Shown here: positions 36,268 through 44,467 of the stretch, in pieces
How positions within the stretch are numbered: position 1 is the first letter of the stretch
How the letters are laid out: the number at the start of each line of letters is the position of its first letter
NCBI GenBank assembly: GCA_012840465.1
Contig: DULJ01000048.1
Coordinates: 62,001-126,000 of the forward strand
Source: Caryophanales bacterium
GTDB lineage: Bacteria > Bacillota > Bacilli > Bacillales > Bacillaceae_J
Reading direction: 5' to 3'
Length of the DNA stretch: 64,000 nucleotides
The notes under the pieces: generated by a model
What the model saw: only the letters and a program-made list of their open reading frames with translations
The model's database searches: none
Told to the model about the DNA's origin: nothing
Translations under genes and position numbers: made by a program

Positions 36268-36921
36268 TTGGTTTTTAATCGTTCCAAAATTAAATCAATC
36301 GACTCTCAGCAAAAACATTTCATAGAATCTTACATAAAACACGCAGATAGAAAGTTTATTAGAAAAAAAAACATTCTTTATCAACAAGGTGATCTGGGAC
36401 AAGGTTTTTACTTGATTCAGGACGGTTTAGTTAAAATTACTACTACAGATTTCAAAAAAAACACAAGAATTTTGGACATTGCTACTTCAGGAACATTAAT
36501 CGGTGAGCAAGTACTAAATGGAATGCCCTATTTTTCTACCGCCACTGTCATCAAGGATTCGGTTTTATATTACTTTTCTATCGACTTATATAATAAATTA
36601 ATTCAAGAACATCCTGAAATCAAAAATTTAATTGCGAATTCAATCATCGAAAAGGTAAAACTTCTTCTTAGCGTAATAAATGTAAAAAGCATTTCAATAG
36701 AAAGGCAAATAGCTTATTGTTTATTAAAATTAATGATTATATTTAAAAATAATGAAATTAGTTTAACACAGCAAGAATTGTCTGATTACACAGGCCTAAC
36801 CCGCATAACCATATATAAAGTATTGAAAAAATGGGAAGAAGAGGGTTTAGTTCAAATTAAAAACAGGAAAATATATATTCTAAAAGCAGATTTACTAAAT
36901 GATTATTTAGGTCCTAACTAA
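36268..36921 (+). CDS. Crp/Fnr family regulator 2
   Basis: A 217-residue paralogue of the preceding gene with the same layout: YQQGDLGQGFYLIQDGLVKI barrel entry, GTLIGEQVLNG, dimer helix and helix-turn-helix GLTRITIYKVLKKWEEEG. The recognition helices of the pair share RITIYK-LK, so both may bind the same TGTTA-N6-TAACA palindromes, as homodimers or together. TTG 36268 with AAGGAGG 8 bases upstream is preferred to an upstream GTG. It is probably co-transcribed with regulator 1 and ends in a terminator at 36944. Confidence 0.87.
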   Translation: MVFNRSKIKSIDSQQKHFIESYIKHADRKFIRKKNILYQQGDLGQGFYLIQDGLVKITTTDFKKNTRILDIATSGTLIGEQVLNGMPYFSTATVIKDSVLYYFSIDLYNKLIQEHPEIKNLIANSIIEKVKLLLSVINVKSISIERQIAYCLLKLMIIFKNNEISLTQQELSDYTGLTRITIYKVLKKWEEEGLVQIKNRKIYILKADLLNDYLGPN

Positions 36922-36943
36922 TACCCCATATTCCAAAAAACTT

Positions 36944-36990
36944 AAAGCAGTGTTGAAGTATGGAAAATTTCAACAACTGCTTTATATTTT
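36944..36990 (+). terminator. terminator of the Crp/Fnr pair
   Basis: AAAGCAGTGTTGAA (36944-36957) pairs with TTCAACAACTGCTTT (36969-36983) with one bulged base, followed by ATATTTTTCC. Confidence 0.78.
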
Positions 36991-37014
36991 TCCGTTAATA
37001 AATGTGAAAGTTAT

Positions 37015-37180
37015 TAACTGTTTGCAGTTTCTCTAATTTTACTAACCTTTAGCGCTTCATCAACCATTTCAAATTGCGCTCTTTTTTCATTACATTCTCT
37101 ACTTTTCTTTCTTCCCACCACACGTCTGGTTGCCTAGACTTTACTGCATTAATATACTGCTCACCAGTACGAATTCCCAT
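37015..37180 (-). pseudogene. internally deleted remnant of the HpaB-type hydroxylase gene
   Basis: From ATG 37180 on the minus strand it reads [16 protein letters not shown], then PDVW and RKVENVM, nearly identical to the start of the intact hydroxylase at 46127-47602. It then jumps straight to KKER and, after a one-base deletion, to DNA matching the last 25 codons of that gene. About 436 codons (residues 32-467) are missing. The join lies at an AATG present at both edges in the intact gene, so it is a simple deletion by short homology. The promoter region was copied too, including a Crp/Fnr-type palindrome at 37256. Confidence 0.92.
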
Positions 37181-37255
37181 AATCCCTCTCTCCTTATCGC
37201 TATTATTTTTTGGTTACTTCGTACCTTTATACTAATCCAGGGCTCGTTTCTTAAC

Positions 37256-37271
37256 TGTAAACCTATTAGCA
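37256..37271. promoter_or_regulatory. Crp/Fnr-type site in front of the hydroxylase remnant
   Basis: Minus strand TGCTA-ATAGGT-TTACA, two mismatches from the island consensus, centred 84 bases upstream of the remnant start. It is probably a decaying copy of the site of the intact hydroxylase gene. Confidence 0.55.
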
Positions 37272-37372
37272 TTTTGATTAAAATTTTATAATTTTAGAAT
37301 AGTGGGTGTGAATATGTACTTTTCCACTGTGAAAATAATAATAATGTCCAAGTTTTCAAAATAGTGTCAAAG

Positions 37373-37388
37373 TGTTAACAAGTTATCA
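37373..37388. promoter_or_regulatory. Crp/Fnr-type site, LLM monooxygenase-cyclase operon
   Basis: Plus strand TGTTA-ACAAGT-TATCA, one mismatch from TGTTA-N6-TAACA, about 167 bases upstream of the LLM monooxygenase start. The rest of 37181-37547 shows no gene. Confidence 0.65.
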
Positions 37389-37547
37389 TTCTGCTTAAAA
37401 TTATTAATCTATTATAAAAACATAAATTAACTTCCCAATCATGAACCCGAACTGCTTCAGCAATAACTTCCTTCTATATCAACTACACAATAGTTGGTTG
37501 ACCGTTTATGGAGTGATAGGGAAATAAAAGTTAAGGAGGACAATAAA

Positions 37548-38678
37548 ATGGAGAACACAATGTTTAGAAACGAAGATTTTTTACTAGGTACATTTTCAAC
37601 TAACTTGTCTGGAGGTATGAGTCCAACGACGGTACCTGAAAGATGGGTTAACTCTTGGGAGAATAATCTAACATTAGCAAAAATGTTAGATGAAGCTGGT
37701 ATTGATTTTATGCTACCAATAGCACGGTGGGTTGGTTACGGTGGAGATAAGATTGATTTTCATGGTAGTGTCCTTGAAACAATCACATGGGCTGCAGGGA
37801 TCTTAGCGCATACAAAAAACTTAAATGTTTTCTCTACTGTTCAGACTGCTTCTATCAATCCAGTTGTTCTTGCAAAACAAATTGCAACAATGAGTCAAAT
37901 TGGGCAAGGACGTATCGGCTTAAATATTGTAGCCGGATGGAATAAGCCAGAATATGAAGCATTAGGTTTAGACTTACCTGCTAATCACGAAACAAGATAT
38001 GCTTATGCACAAGAATGGTTTGACATTGTTCAAAAATTATGGAAGGAAGAGGACTACTTTAATTGGGAAGGAAACTATTTCAACCTTAAACGTGTAAAAG
38101 GTGATCCACGCCCAATTTGTGATGTGCCAATTGTAAATGCGGCCGGATCAGGCGAAGGTAGAGAATTCGCTACAAAGAATGTGAATTTCCTATATACTCC
38201 TGCTATTGATTTGGAACGTAATAAAGATGAAATTGCAGAATTAAAGGAAATGGCATCCCAACAAGGAAGAGATATTGATGTACTTACTTTCTCACATGTT
38301 ATCTGCCGTCCAACTGAAGAAGAGGCTCTAAGATATTTAGAATATACAGCTAAAACTAATGCTGACTGGGCTGCTGTAGATAATTTGGTTAATTTACAAT
38401 TTGCCCATGCCCATTCATTCCCACATGATTTATTAAATACAATTCGTGATCGTATGGCCGCTGGACATGGTGGATTCCCGTTAGTTGGGACACCGGAACA
38501 AGTCGCTCAAGGAATTATCTCTCTTTCAGAAGCTGGTTTTAGAGGTACTACAATGTCATTTGTTGACTATAATGCTGAATTCCCTTATTTCCGTGACAAT
38601 GTTCTACCAATTCTTCAACAACATGGTATACGTAGTCCTAAAGCCAACATCAGAGCTGGTTTGGCAGTTAATCTGTAA
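37548..38678 (+). CDS. LLM-class flavin-dependent monooxygenase (RutA/SfnG-like)
   Basis: A 376-residue luciferase-like TIM-barrel protein. Landmarks are GTFSTNLSGGM at the N-terminus, GRIGLNIVAGWNKPEY (family core), WEGNYFNLKRVKGDPRP and VNAAGSGEGREFA, as in RutA (pyrimidine ring opening) and dimethylsulfone monooxygenase types. These use reduced FMN and O2. ATG 37548 has AAGGAGG; an earlier in-frame start has none. It is the first gene of a two-gene operon with a cyclase-family hydrolase, which suggests oxidation of a ring whose product is then hydrolysed. In this island an indole- or oxindole-like ring giving isatin is a reasonable guess; the substrate is not shown by sequence. Confidence 0.82.
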   Translation: MENTMFRNEDFLLGTFSTNLSGGMSPTTVPERWVNSWENNLTLAKMLDEAGIDFMLPIARWVGYGGDKIDFHGSVLETITWAAGILAHTKNLNVFSTVQTASINPVVLAKQIATMSQIGQGRIGLNIVAGWNKPEYEALGLDLPANHETRYAYAQEWFDIVQKLWKEEDYFNWEGNYFNLKRVKGDPRPICDVPIVNAAGSGEGREFATKNVNFLYTPAIDLERNKDEIAELKEMASQQGRDIDVLTFSHVICRPTEEEALRYLEYTAKTNADWAAVDNLVNLQFAHAHSFPHDLLNTIRDRMAAGHGGFPLVGTPEQVAQGIISLSEAGFRGTTMSFVDYNAEFPYFRDNVLPILQQHGIRSPKANIRAGLAVNL

Positions 38679-38787
38679 TATCAACTATCATTTATGATAA
38701 TATTGAGAAACTTATAATTTGTATTATCTGAATATTGTGTATACTTTGTAAAAATATAATTAGTCTTTTAAAATGGAGGAAATAAGT

Positions 38788-39585
38788 ATGAGTATTCAAG
38801 CGGGATCCAAAGATGTATTAACGAAATTGGCAACAAGCATTATTAGTGGTGTTGTAGAGGTTATTGATCTTGCTCAACCGCTAAATGAGAATACACCTGT
38901 AATACAATTACCGGAACCCTTTAAAAACGCAAGTGGATTTAAATACATCAATTTATCAAATTATGATGAAGATGGACCAGGATGGTATTGGAATGATTTT
39001 ATTGCCGGTGAACATTGCGGGACACACTTTGATGCGCCATGTCACTGGATCAGCGGAAAAGGAAAAGAAACGGTGGACAATCTTGATGTCAATAAATTAA
39101 TAGGTGAAGGATGCATCATTGATGTACGTAAGCAGTGTGAAGCTAATCCTGATTTTCTTTTAAGCGTGGCAGACATCCTTGAATGGGAAAAGCAATACGG
39201 CAGGATACCTGACCATTCCTGGGTGATCCTACAATCGGGCTGGGATAAATATGCTCAAGATGCGGAAAAATACTTCAATGTTGGTGAAGATGGCATGTCC
39301 CATACACCAGGAATGTCTGTTGAAACTTCTAAATTCCTTGCGGTGGAGAGAAATATTCTTGGTTTTGGGGTTGAGACTGTTGGTACTGATGCAGGAATCG
39401 CTGCGACATTCGAGCCTATGTTCCCTACTCACCATTATCTAGCACAAGAAGGTAAATTCGGTCTTACTCAGCTTGCAAATATTGATAAACTTCCTCCAAC
39501 TGGGGCGATTATTATTGTAACTCCATTAAAGATTACGGATGGAAGTGGAAGCCCCGTACGTCCGATTGCGTTAGTACCGAAATAA
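38788..39585 (+). CDS. cyclase-family metal hydrolase, isatin hydrolase-like
   Basis: A 265-residue member of the cyclase/kynurenine formamidase superfamily with the metal motif GEHCGTHFDAPCHW (H-x-G-T-H-x-D-x-P-x-H) near residue 73. The length exceeds that of bacterial kynurenine formamidase KynB (about 210) and agrees with isatin hydrolase (about 260). The segments GPGWYWNDF before the motif, FGVETVGTDAG, and GSGSPVRPIALV at the end recall the Mn-dependent isatin hydrolases as I remember them. That enzyme opens isatin to isatinate. ATG 38788 has GGAGG 10 bases upstream. KynB is the alternative; no tryptophan dioxygenase or kynureninase is in the window. Confidence 0.78.
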   Translation: MSIQAGSKDVLTKLATSIISGVVEVIDLAQPLNENTPVIQLPEPFKNASGFKYINLSNYDEDGPGWYWNDFIAGEHCGTHFDAPCHWISGKGKETVDNLDVNKLIGEGCIIDVRKQCEANPDFLLSVADILEWEKQYGRIPDHSWVILQSGWDKYAQDAEKYFNVGEDGMSHTPGMSVETSKFLAVERNILGFGVETVGTDAGIAATFEPMFPTHHYLAQEGKFGLTQLANIDKLPPTGAIIIVTPLKITDGSGSPVRPIALVPK

Positions 39586-39615
39586 TCATATGTTGTGATA
39601 AGATAATAGTTGCAG

Positions 39616-39648
39616 AAAGTGGAAGGTATGTACCTTCCACTTTTTTTA
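39616..39648. terminator. bidirectional terminator between the cyclase and dctM genes
   Basis: AAAGTGGAAGGTA (39616-39628) and TACCTTCCACTTT (39631-39643), a perfect 13-bp stem, then TTTTATA. It lies between convergent genes. Confidence 0.9.
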
Positions 39649-39698
39649 TAATAATTTATATGGGACACTCGAACCGTCCCAGTGTTTCTCTAACCCGT

Positions 39699-40979
39699 CT
39701 ACAATCCAAATAATCTTGGAAGGAATAGTACAGCATCACTCCAGTAAGTAATAATAAGAAGCATCACTATCGCTGCTGCCGTAAACGGAAGAGATGCTTT
39801 TATCAATTTTTCAAATTTAACATTTGCTATCGATGATACAATAAAAAGTCCTGTCCCAACCGGAGGGGTTAATAAACCAATTGTTAAGTTAATACAAATT
39901 ATTAACCCAAAGTGAATAGGATCAATCTGGAACGCCGTTAAGAGCGGCATAAATACTGGTGTTAAAATGACCAATGCGGCAATTCCATCCAAAAACATTC
40001 CTATAATTAAAAGCGCCACGTTCACCAACAATAGAAAAATAAATGGACTTTCGGAAATAGACAGCATTGTTTTGACAATTAATTGCGGAATTTGTTCGAA
40101 TGCGATCATCCAGCCAAAAATATTGGCCATGGCAATTAAAAAAGTAACTGTGGCTGTATTAGCAACTGTACTAACAAACATTTTCGGGATCTTCCTCCAC
40201 TTTAATTCTTTATAGAAGAAGACTCCCACCAATAAAGCAACAACACATGCCACACCGGCGGATTCAGTAGCTGTAAAAACCCCACTTAAAATACCTACAA
40301 TAATAATGATGGGAACGAGTAAAGCAGGAATTACGTTTAACGTAGTCTGACTAATTTCCTCCCATGTCGCTTTATTACTTTTTGGAAACTTTTGTTTCAG
40401 TCCAATGTAACTTATTAGTAAGATAAATCCAAGACCATAAATGATTCCCGGTATAATTCCAGCGATAAATAAGCCGCCAATGGAAGTTCCGGATAAAGTT
40501 CCATAGATAATAAAAATCATACTTGGCGGAATAATTGGCGCAATAATGGAAGAGGCCAACGTAATCGCAGAAGAGAATTCCCTTGGGTAGCCTTCCTTTT
40601 CCATTTCCGGTACCATTACTTTACTCATCATAGCTGCCTGGGCATTTGCTGAACCAAGGATGGATGCTAGAAACATGTTGGAAATAACTGTAACATAGGC
40701 AAGTCCACCACGAAAATGACCAATTAGTACTTTAGAAAATCGAACGAGGCGATTGGTTATTCCTCCTTCATTCATAAACTCCCCTGCTAACATAAACAAC
40801 GGCACGGCAAGTAATCCGAAATTTTCCAGACCAGAGTATAACCGCTGAGGAGTGGATTGAAGTAACATCGGGTCCCCAACCAGAACAAAATAGACGATCG
40901 TAATCATCCCCAATACCATGGAGATAGGAATTCCAAGTAATAACAGAATAACAAAAATTCCTATAACTAAAAATGTCAT
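39699..40979 (-). CDS. dctM: TRAP transporter large permease
   Basis: A 426-residue membrane protein of the DctM/SiaM type with about 12 helices and family segments such as GSANAQAAMMSKVMVPEM, ITLASSIIAPIIPPSMIFIIYG and LTIGLLTPPVGTGLF. It forms the Na+-driven channel of a tripartite carboxylate transporter. Its start overlaps the stop of dctQ (TAATG). It is the last gene of the long operon that begins with the hydroxylase, so the transporter is likely to import an organic acid of this pathway such as anthranilate or isatinate. Confidence 0.92.
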   Translation of the reverse strand: MTFLVIGIFVILLLLGIPISMVLGMITIVYFVLVGDPMLLQSTPQRLYSGLENFGLLAVPLFMLAGEFMNEGGITNRLVRFSKVLIGHFRGGLAYVTVISNMFLASILGSANAQAAMMSKVMVPEMEKEGYPREFSSAITLASSIIAPIIPPSMIFIIYGTLSGTSIGGLFIAGIIPGIIYGLGFILLISYIGLKQKFPKSNKATWEEISQTTLNVIPALLVPIIIIVGILSGVFTATESAGVACVVALLVGVFFYKELKWRKIPKMFVSTVANTATVTFLIAMANIFGWMIAFEQIPQLIVKTMLSISESPFIFLLLVNVALLIIGMFLDGIAALVILTPVFMPLLTAFQIDPIHFGLIICINLTIGLLTPPVGTGLFIVSSIANVKFEKLIKASLPFTAAAIVMLLIITYWSDAVLFLPRLFGL

Positions 40980-41458
40980 TACATGCCCTCCTTTTTAGCA
41001 GAAAATGATGTAAGCCGGGCAATAAGGTGGATAAGAGCAAAAGTAAGTCCAACTGGGACAGCACTATATGGAATCCACATTGGCAGCAATATAGAACTTG
41101 ATCTCTGAGCGGCCACAGAAGGAAGCAGGATCCACTTGTACGAGAAATAAAGAATTACAATAAGAAAAATAATCATAGCAAGCATTTGAATCCATTCAAA
41201 GGTCTTTCTAGTCCGGCCATCAAATTTATCCATAAAAAAAGAAACAGAAGCCTGAGAGCTGAATTTCAGCCCCCAGGAACCTCCGAGAAAAGTTAGCCAG
41301 ATAAGGAGAAAGATAGACACCTCTCCTGCCCATGAAAGCGGTGCATTTAGGAAATAACGAAATGCAACCGATGCTGCAATGGTCACCAACATGGCGGCCA
41401 TTAACACAATCATGACATACTCCTCTATTTTTGTGATAATATCGCTAATTTTCCTCAT
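40979..41458 (-). CDS. dctQ: TRAP transporter small permease
   Basis: A 159-residue, four-helix DctQ-type subunit (FRYFLNAPLSWAGEVSIFLL and WLTFLGGSWGL are family hallmarks). ATG 41458 follows GGGGGTG. It is the membrane partner of DctM and lies 13 bases after dctP. Confidence 0.9.
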   Translation of the reverse strand: MRKISDIITKIEEYVMIVLMAAMLVTIAASVAFRYFLNAPLSWAGEVSIFLLIWLTFLGGSWGLKFSSQASVSFFMDKFDGRTRKTFEWIQMLAMIIFLIVILYFSYKWILLPSVAAQRSSSILLPMWIPYSAVPVGLTFALIHLIARLTSFSAKKEGM

Positions 41459-41471
41459 TATCACACCCCCA

Positions 41472-42518
41472 TTATTTACGGAACGTTTCAATAAACTCTT
41501 TAACTAATGGAGATTGTTCTTTATACTTATTGTCAAATTCATTAATTTGTTTATCAAATTTGTCTGGAGATATTTCGTATACTTTCATTCCATTTTTCTC
41601 AAGTTCTGCTTTGAATACCTCTTCTTCTGCAGTACGGGTCGTTTTGGCCCAGTCTATCGCAGCTTGAAGCGAATCCTTAACAATGGTTTGCTCCTCAGCT
41701 GATAAACTATTAAATTTCTTATCATTCGCCAAAATGACGGATGGCCAAACCATGTGGTTCGTAACTGCCGCATATTTCGCAACTTCATAGAATTTATTTG
41801 TAATGGTTGCATCTAAGTCCATATCCATTCCATCAATGACGCCAGTTTGTAATGCAGCATACACATCTGGTAATGGAAGTCCTTCCGGAGAAACGCCAGC
41901 AGACTTATAGAAATCCTGCATTGGAGGACTTGGTGTAACGCGTAGCTTTAATCCCTTCATATCATCAGGTGACATTGCTTCTTTATCTTTAAAAATCATC
42001 ACACGCTGACCGCCTAATAAATAGCCTAAGCCTTTAAGACCTGTTCCTTCCGCACTTGCAAGAATTTTTTTGCCAACATCTGATGCACCAGCTGTATAAG
42101 CATCTTCTAGAGTATTAAATCCATAAGGCATAAACCAAGCGGCAAAATCAGGAGCTCTTGAGCTTAAATATGCTGCCGTGATAAATCCGAAATCAATGGA
42201 TCCACTTTCAATTTGTTGAACCATATCGGCTTCCGTTCCAAGTTGACTGGATGGATAAATTTCCAAAGTCATTTTTCCATTCGAACGGGTTTTTAATTCC
42301 TCACCAAACTTTTCAGCTGCCCTATGCCAAAGGTGATCTGTTGGTGTAATATGAGCAAGTTTGAAAGTTTTCGTTTCTACAGAACTCCCTTTCGAATCAG
42401 TTGAAGCAGTTGAATTAGTGCCGGATGTTTTACTATTGTTATTTCCACATGCTGCCAATACGAGAATCATGGCAGTCATAAAAACTCCTAAACTCAAAAT
42501 CTTCTTTCGTAGGAACAT
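41472..42518 (-). CDS. dctP: TRAP transporter substrate-binding lipoprotein
   Basis: A 348-residue DctP-family binding protein with a lipoprotein signal peptide (lipobox LAAC, Cys about 24) and a Ser/Thr/Lys-rich linker. Family elements are FKLAHITPTDHLWHRAAEKF, LEIYPSSQLGTEADMVQQI, and GLKLRVTPSPPM with the conserved Arg that pairs with the ligand carboxylate, then VDGMD-type IDGMDMDLDA. The ligand is therefore probably a carboxylate. ATG 42518 with GAGGAG is used. It lies 13 bases downstream of the aminomuconate semialdehyde dehydrogenase gene. Confidence 0.92.
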   Translation of the reverse strand: MFLRKKILSLGVFMTAMILVLAACGNNNSKTSGTNSTASTDSKGSSVETKTFKLAHITPTDHLWHRAAEKFGEELKTRSNGKMTLEIYPSSQLGTEADMVQQIESGSIDFGFITAAYLSSRAPDFAAWFMPYGFNTLEDAYTAGASDVGKKILASAEGTGLKGLGYLLGGQRVMIFKDKEAMSPDDMKGLKLRVTPSPPMQDFYKSAGVSPEGLPLPDVYAALQTGVIDGMDMDLDATITNKFYEVAKYAAVTNHMVWPSVILANDKKFNSLSAEEQTIVKDSLQAAIDWAKTTRTAEEEVFKAELEKNGMKVYEISPDKFDKQINEFDNKYKEQSPLVKEFIETFRK

Positions 42519-42531
42519 TATGTTCACTCCT

Positions 42532-43998
42532 CTATAATTTCATTGTAATTGTCTTTGCTTCACTGTAAAATTCAAAACTATGGCGTCCGCCTTCACGTCC
42601 AATTCCACTAGCCTTTGCCCCGCCAAAAGGGGTTCTTAAATCTCTGTAATACCAGCAGTTGATCCACAATAATCCAGAATTAACCCTTGCCGCGACACGG
42701 TGGGCACGGCGAAGATCATTAGACCATACGACTCCTGCAAGACCGTAGATGGAATCATTCGCTATTTGAATAGCCTCTTCCTCTGTCTTGAAAGGTATGA
42801 TAACTGGAACAGGACCAAAAATCTCTTCTTGCGCCACTTTCATTTTATTATCCACATCATATAGAACCGTTGGCTCATAGAAATTCCCTTCTGGAAGCCC
42901 CTCTACTCGTTTACCGCCAATGGCTAATTTAGCTCCCTCTGCTAAACCACTTTGTACGTAGCCATCAACTGTCTCTAAATGACCCTTTGAAACAAGCGCT
43001 CCCATATCCGTGTTAGGATCTAGTGGATTTCCGACTTTCATTTGTTTTACTGCTTTAACAAACTTTTCAAGGAATTTGTCATAGATACTCTGCTGCACAA
43101 GGATGCGGGAGCCTGCCAAACAAATTTCCCCTTGATTTCTAAAAATCGCTTCAATCGATCCTGCTACTGCTTCATCTAAATCAGCATCTTCAAAAACGAT
43201 GTTGGCTGATTTTCCTCCTAATTCAAGGGAGACTGGAATTAATTGTGTAGCCGCATTTTGCATGACCGTTTTTCCTGTATTAGACTCCCCTACAAAGGAA
43301 ATTCTTCTTACATTTGGATTTTTCGTCATCTCAGTGCCAACTGTACTTCCTGGGCCAGTGATAATATTTAAAACACCCGGTGGAAGACCAGCTTCATTTG
43401 CAATTTCTCCCAACATAACTGCACTTAACGGAGTATAAGAGGCCGGCTTGACGACAACTGTATTACCAACAGCAAGTGCTGCAGATGCTTTCCATGTCAT
43501 TTGCATAAAAGGGAGATTCCACGGAATGATTAAACTAGTTACACCTGCTGGAGCATATTTTGAATAGCTCATATGTTTGTGTTGTTCATAATGTTCTTGA
43601 TTAATATATTTAGCCATTTCGGCAAAGAATCTTAGATTAGATGCTGATCTAGGAATATCAAATCCGCGGCTTTCTTTAATCGGTTTTCCAACATCCATAG
43701 TTTCAACAAGAGCCAATTCATCCGCCCTCTCCAACACTAAGTCAGACATTCGACAAAGAATTTTTGCTCTTTCGTCAACCGACATGTTACTCCATACACC
43801 GCTATCGAATGTACGCTTTGCAACATCGATTGCTTCTTTTGTATCACGCTCATCCGCTTGTACAACGGATGCTAGTTTTTTATTTGTTGCTGGATCAATG
43901 GTATCGAAGGTTTTACCAGAAATAGCATCTCGGTATTCACCATTGATAAAAAGTTTTGCATCATTAATCTTAATTTGTTCTTTAGCTGATACGTTCAT
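42532..43998 (-). CDS. nbaE: 2-aminomuconate-6-semialdehyde dehydrogenase (probable)
   Basis: A 488-residue aldehyde dehydrogenase. Catalytic Cys is in NQGEICLAGSR, Glu in SLELGGKSANI. The C-terminal WYYRDLRTPFGGAKASGIGR and the EGGRHSFEFYSEAKTI end are typical of the branch with 2-hydroxymuconic and 2-aminomuconic semialdehyde dehydrogenases. It sits 4 bases downstream of the RidA-type gene and in one operon with 3-hydroxyanthranilate dioxygenase and ACMS decarboxylase, so 2-aminomuconate-6-semialdehyde is the natural substrate. ATG 43998 follows GGGGG. A close paralogue lies at 47941. Confidence 0.85.
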   Translation of the reverse strand: MNVSAKEQIKINDAKLFINGEYRDAISGKTFDTIDPATNKKLASVVQADERDTKEAIDVAKRTFDSGVWSNMSVDERAKILCRMSDLVLERADELALVETMDVGKPIKESRGFDIPRSASNLRFFAEMAKYINQEHYEQHKHMSYSKYAPAGVTSLIIPWNLPFMQMTWKASAALAVGNTVVVKPASYTPLSAVMLGEIANEAGLPPGVLNIITGPGSTVGTEMTKNPNVRRISFVGESNTGKTVMQNAATQLIPVSLELGGKSANIVFEDADLDEAVAGSIEAIFRNQGEICLAGSRILVQQSIYDKFLEKFVKAVKQMKVGNPLDPNTDMGALVSKGHLETVDGYVQSGLAEGAKLAIGGKRVEGLPEGNFYEPTVLYDVDNKMKVAQEEIFGPVPVIIPFKTEEEAIQIANDSIYGLAGVVWSNDLRRAHRVAARVNSGLLWINCWYYRDLRTPFGGAKASGIGREGGRHSFEFYSEAKTITMKL

Positions 43999-44002
43999 TA
44001 TT

Positions 44003-44467
44003 TTAATCCCCCTCAATTTCTACGACCATTTCTACCTCAACCATATTATTATGTGGGAGCTGTGCCATTCCAACAGCAGATCTTCCGTGTTTTCCCTTTT
44101 CTCCAAACACCGATACAAGGAGGTCAGAGGCACCATTCATCACTTTCGGTTGATCGACGAAATCCTCAGCACTATTCACAAAACCAAGTATTTTCACAAT
44201 TCGTTTTACCTTACTTAGATCTCCAACTTCATGTTTAATGACGGAGAGAAGATTAAGCATGCACTGCTTGGCAGCCGCATAACCATCTTCAATCGTGCAA
44301 TCCTTTCCTAATTTCCCCCGATATTCATCGGTTCCTTGACCGGAAGTAAAAATGAGATTCCCAGTCCTTACACAACTTACATAGTTTCCTGAAGCCTTCC
44401 TTAGCGGCTTCAACTCATATCCCAACTCTTCTAGACGTTTCTCAGGTGCGTATATTTGATTTGTCAT
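44003..44467 (-). CDS. nbaF: RidA-family protein, probable 2-aminomuconate deaminase
   Basis: A 154-residue RidA/YjgF-fold protein (GNLIFTSGQGTDEYRGKLG; KRIVKILGFVNSAEDF; GKHGRSAVGMAQLPHNNMVEVEM with the family arginine). The 2-aminomuconate deaminases AmnD/NbaF belong to this family, and their genes sit beside the dioxygenase, decarboxylase and dehydrogenase exactly as here. It overlaps the ACMSD gene by 4 bases (ATGA). The N-terminal extension before the RidA core also fits that group better than housekeeping RidA (about 125 residues). Confidence 0.85.
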   Translation of the reverse strand: MTNQIYAPEKRLEELGYELKPLRKASGNYVSCVRTGNLIFTSGQGTDEYRGKLGKDCTIEDGYAAAKQCMLNLLSVIKHEVGDLSKVKRIVKILGFVNSAEDFVDQPKVMNGASDLLVSVFGEKGKHGRSAVGMAQLPHNNMVEVEMVVEIEGD

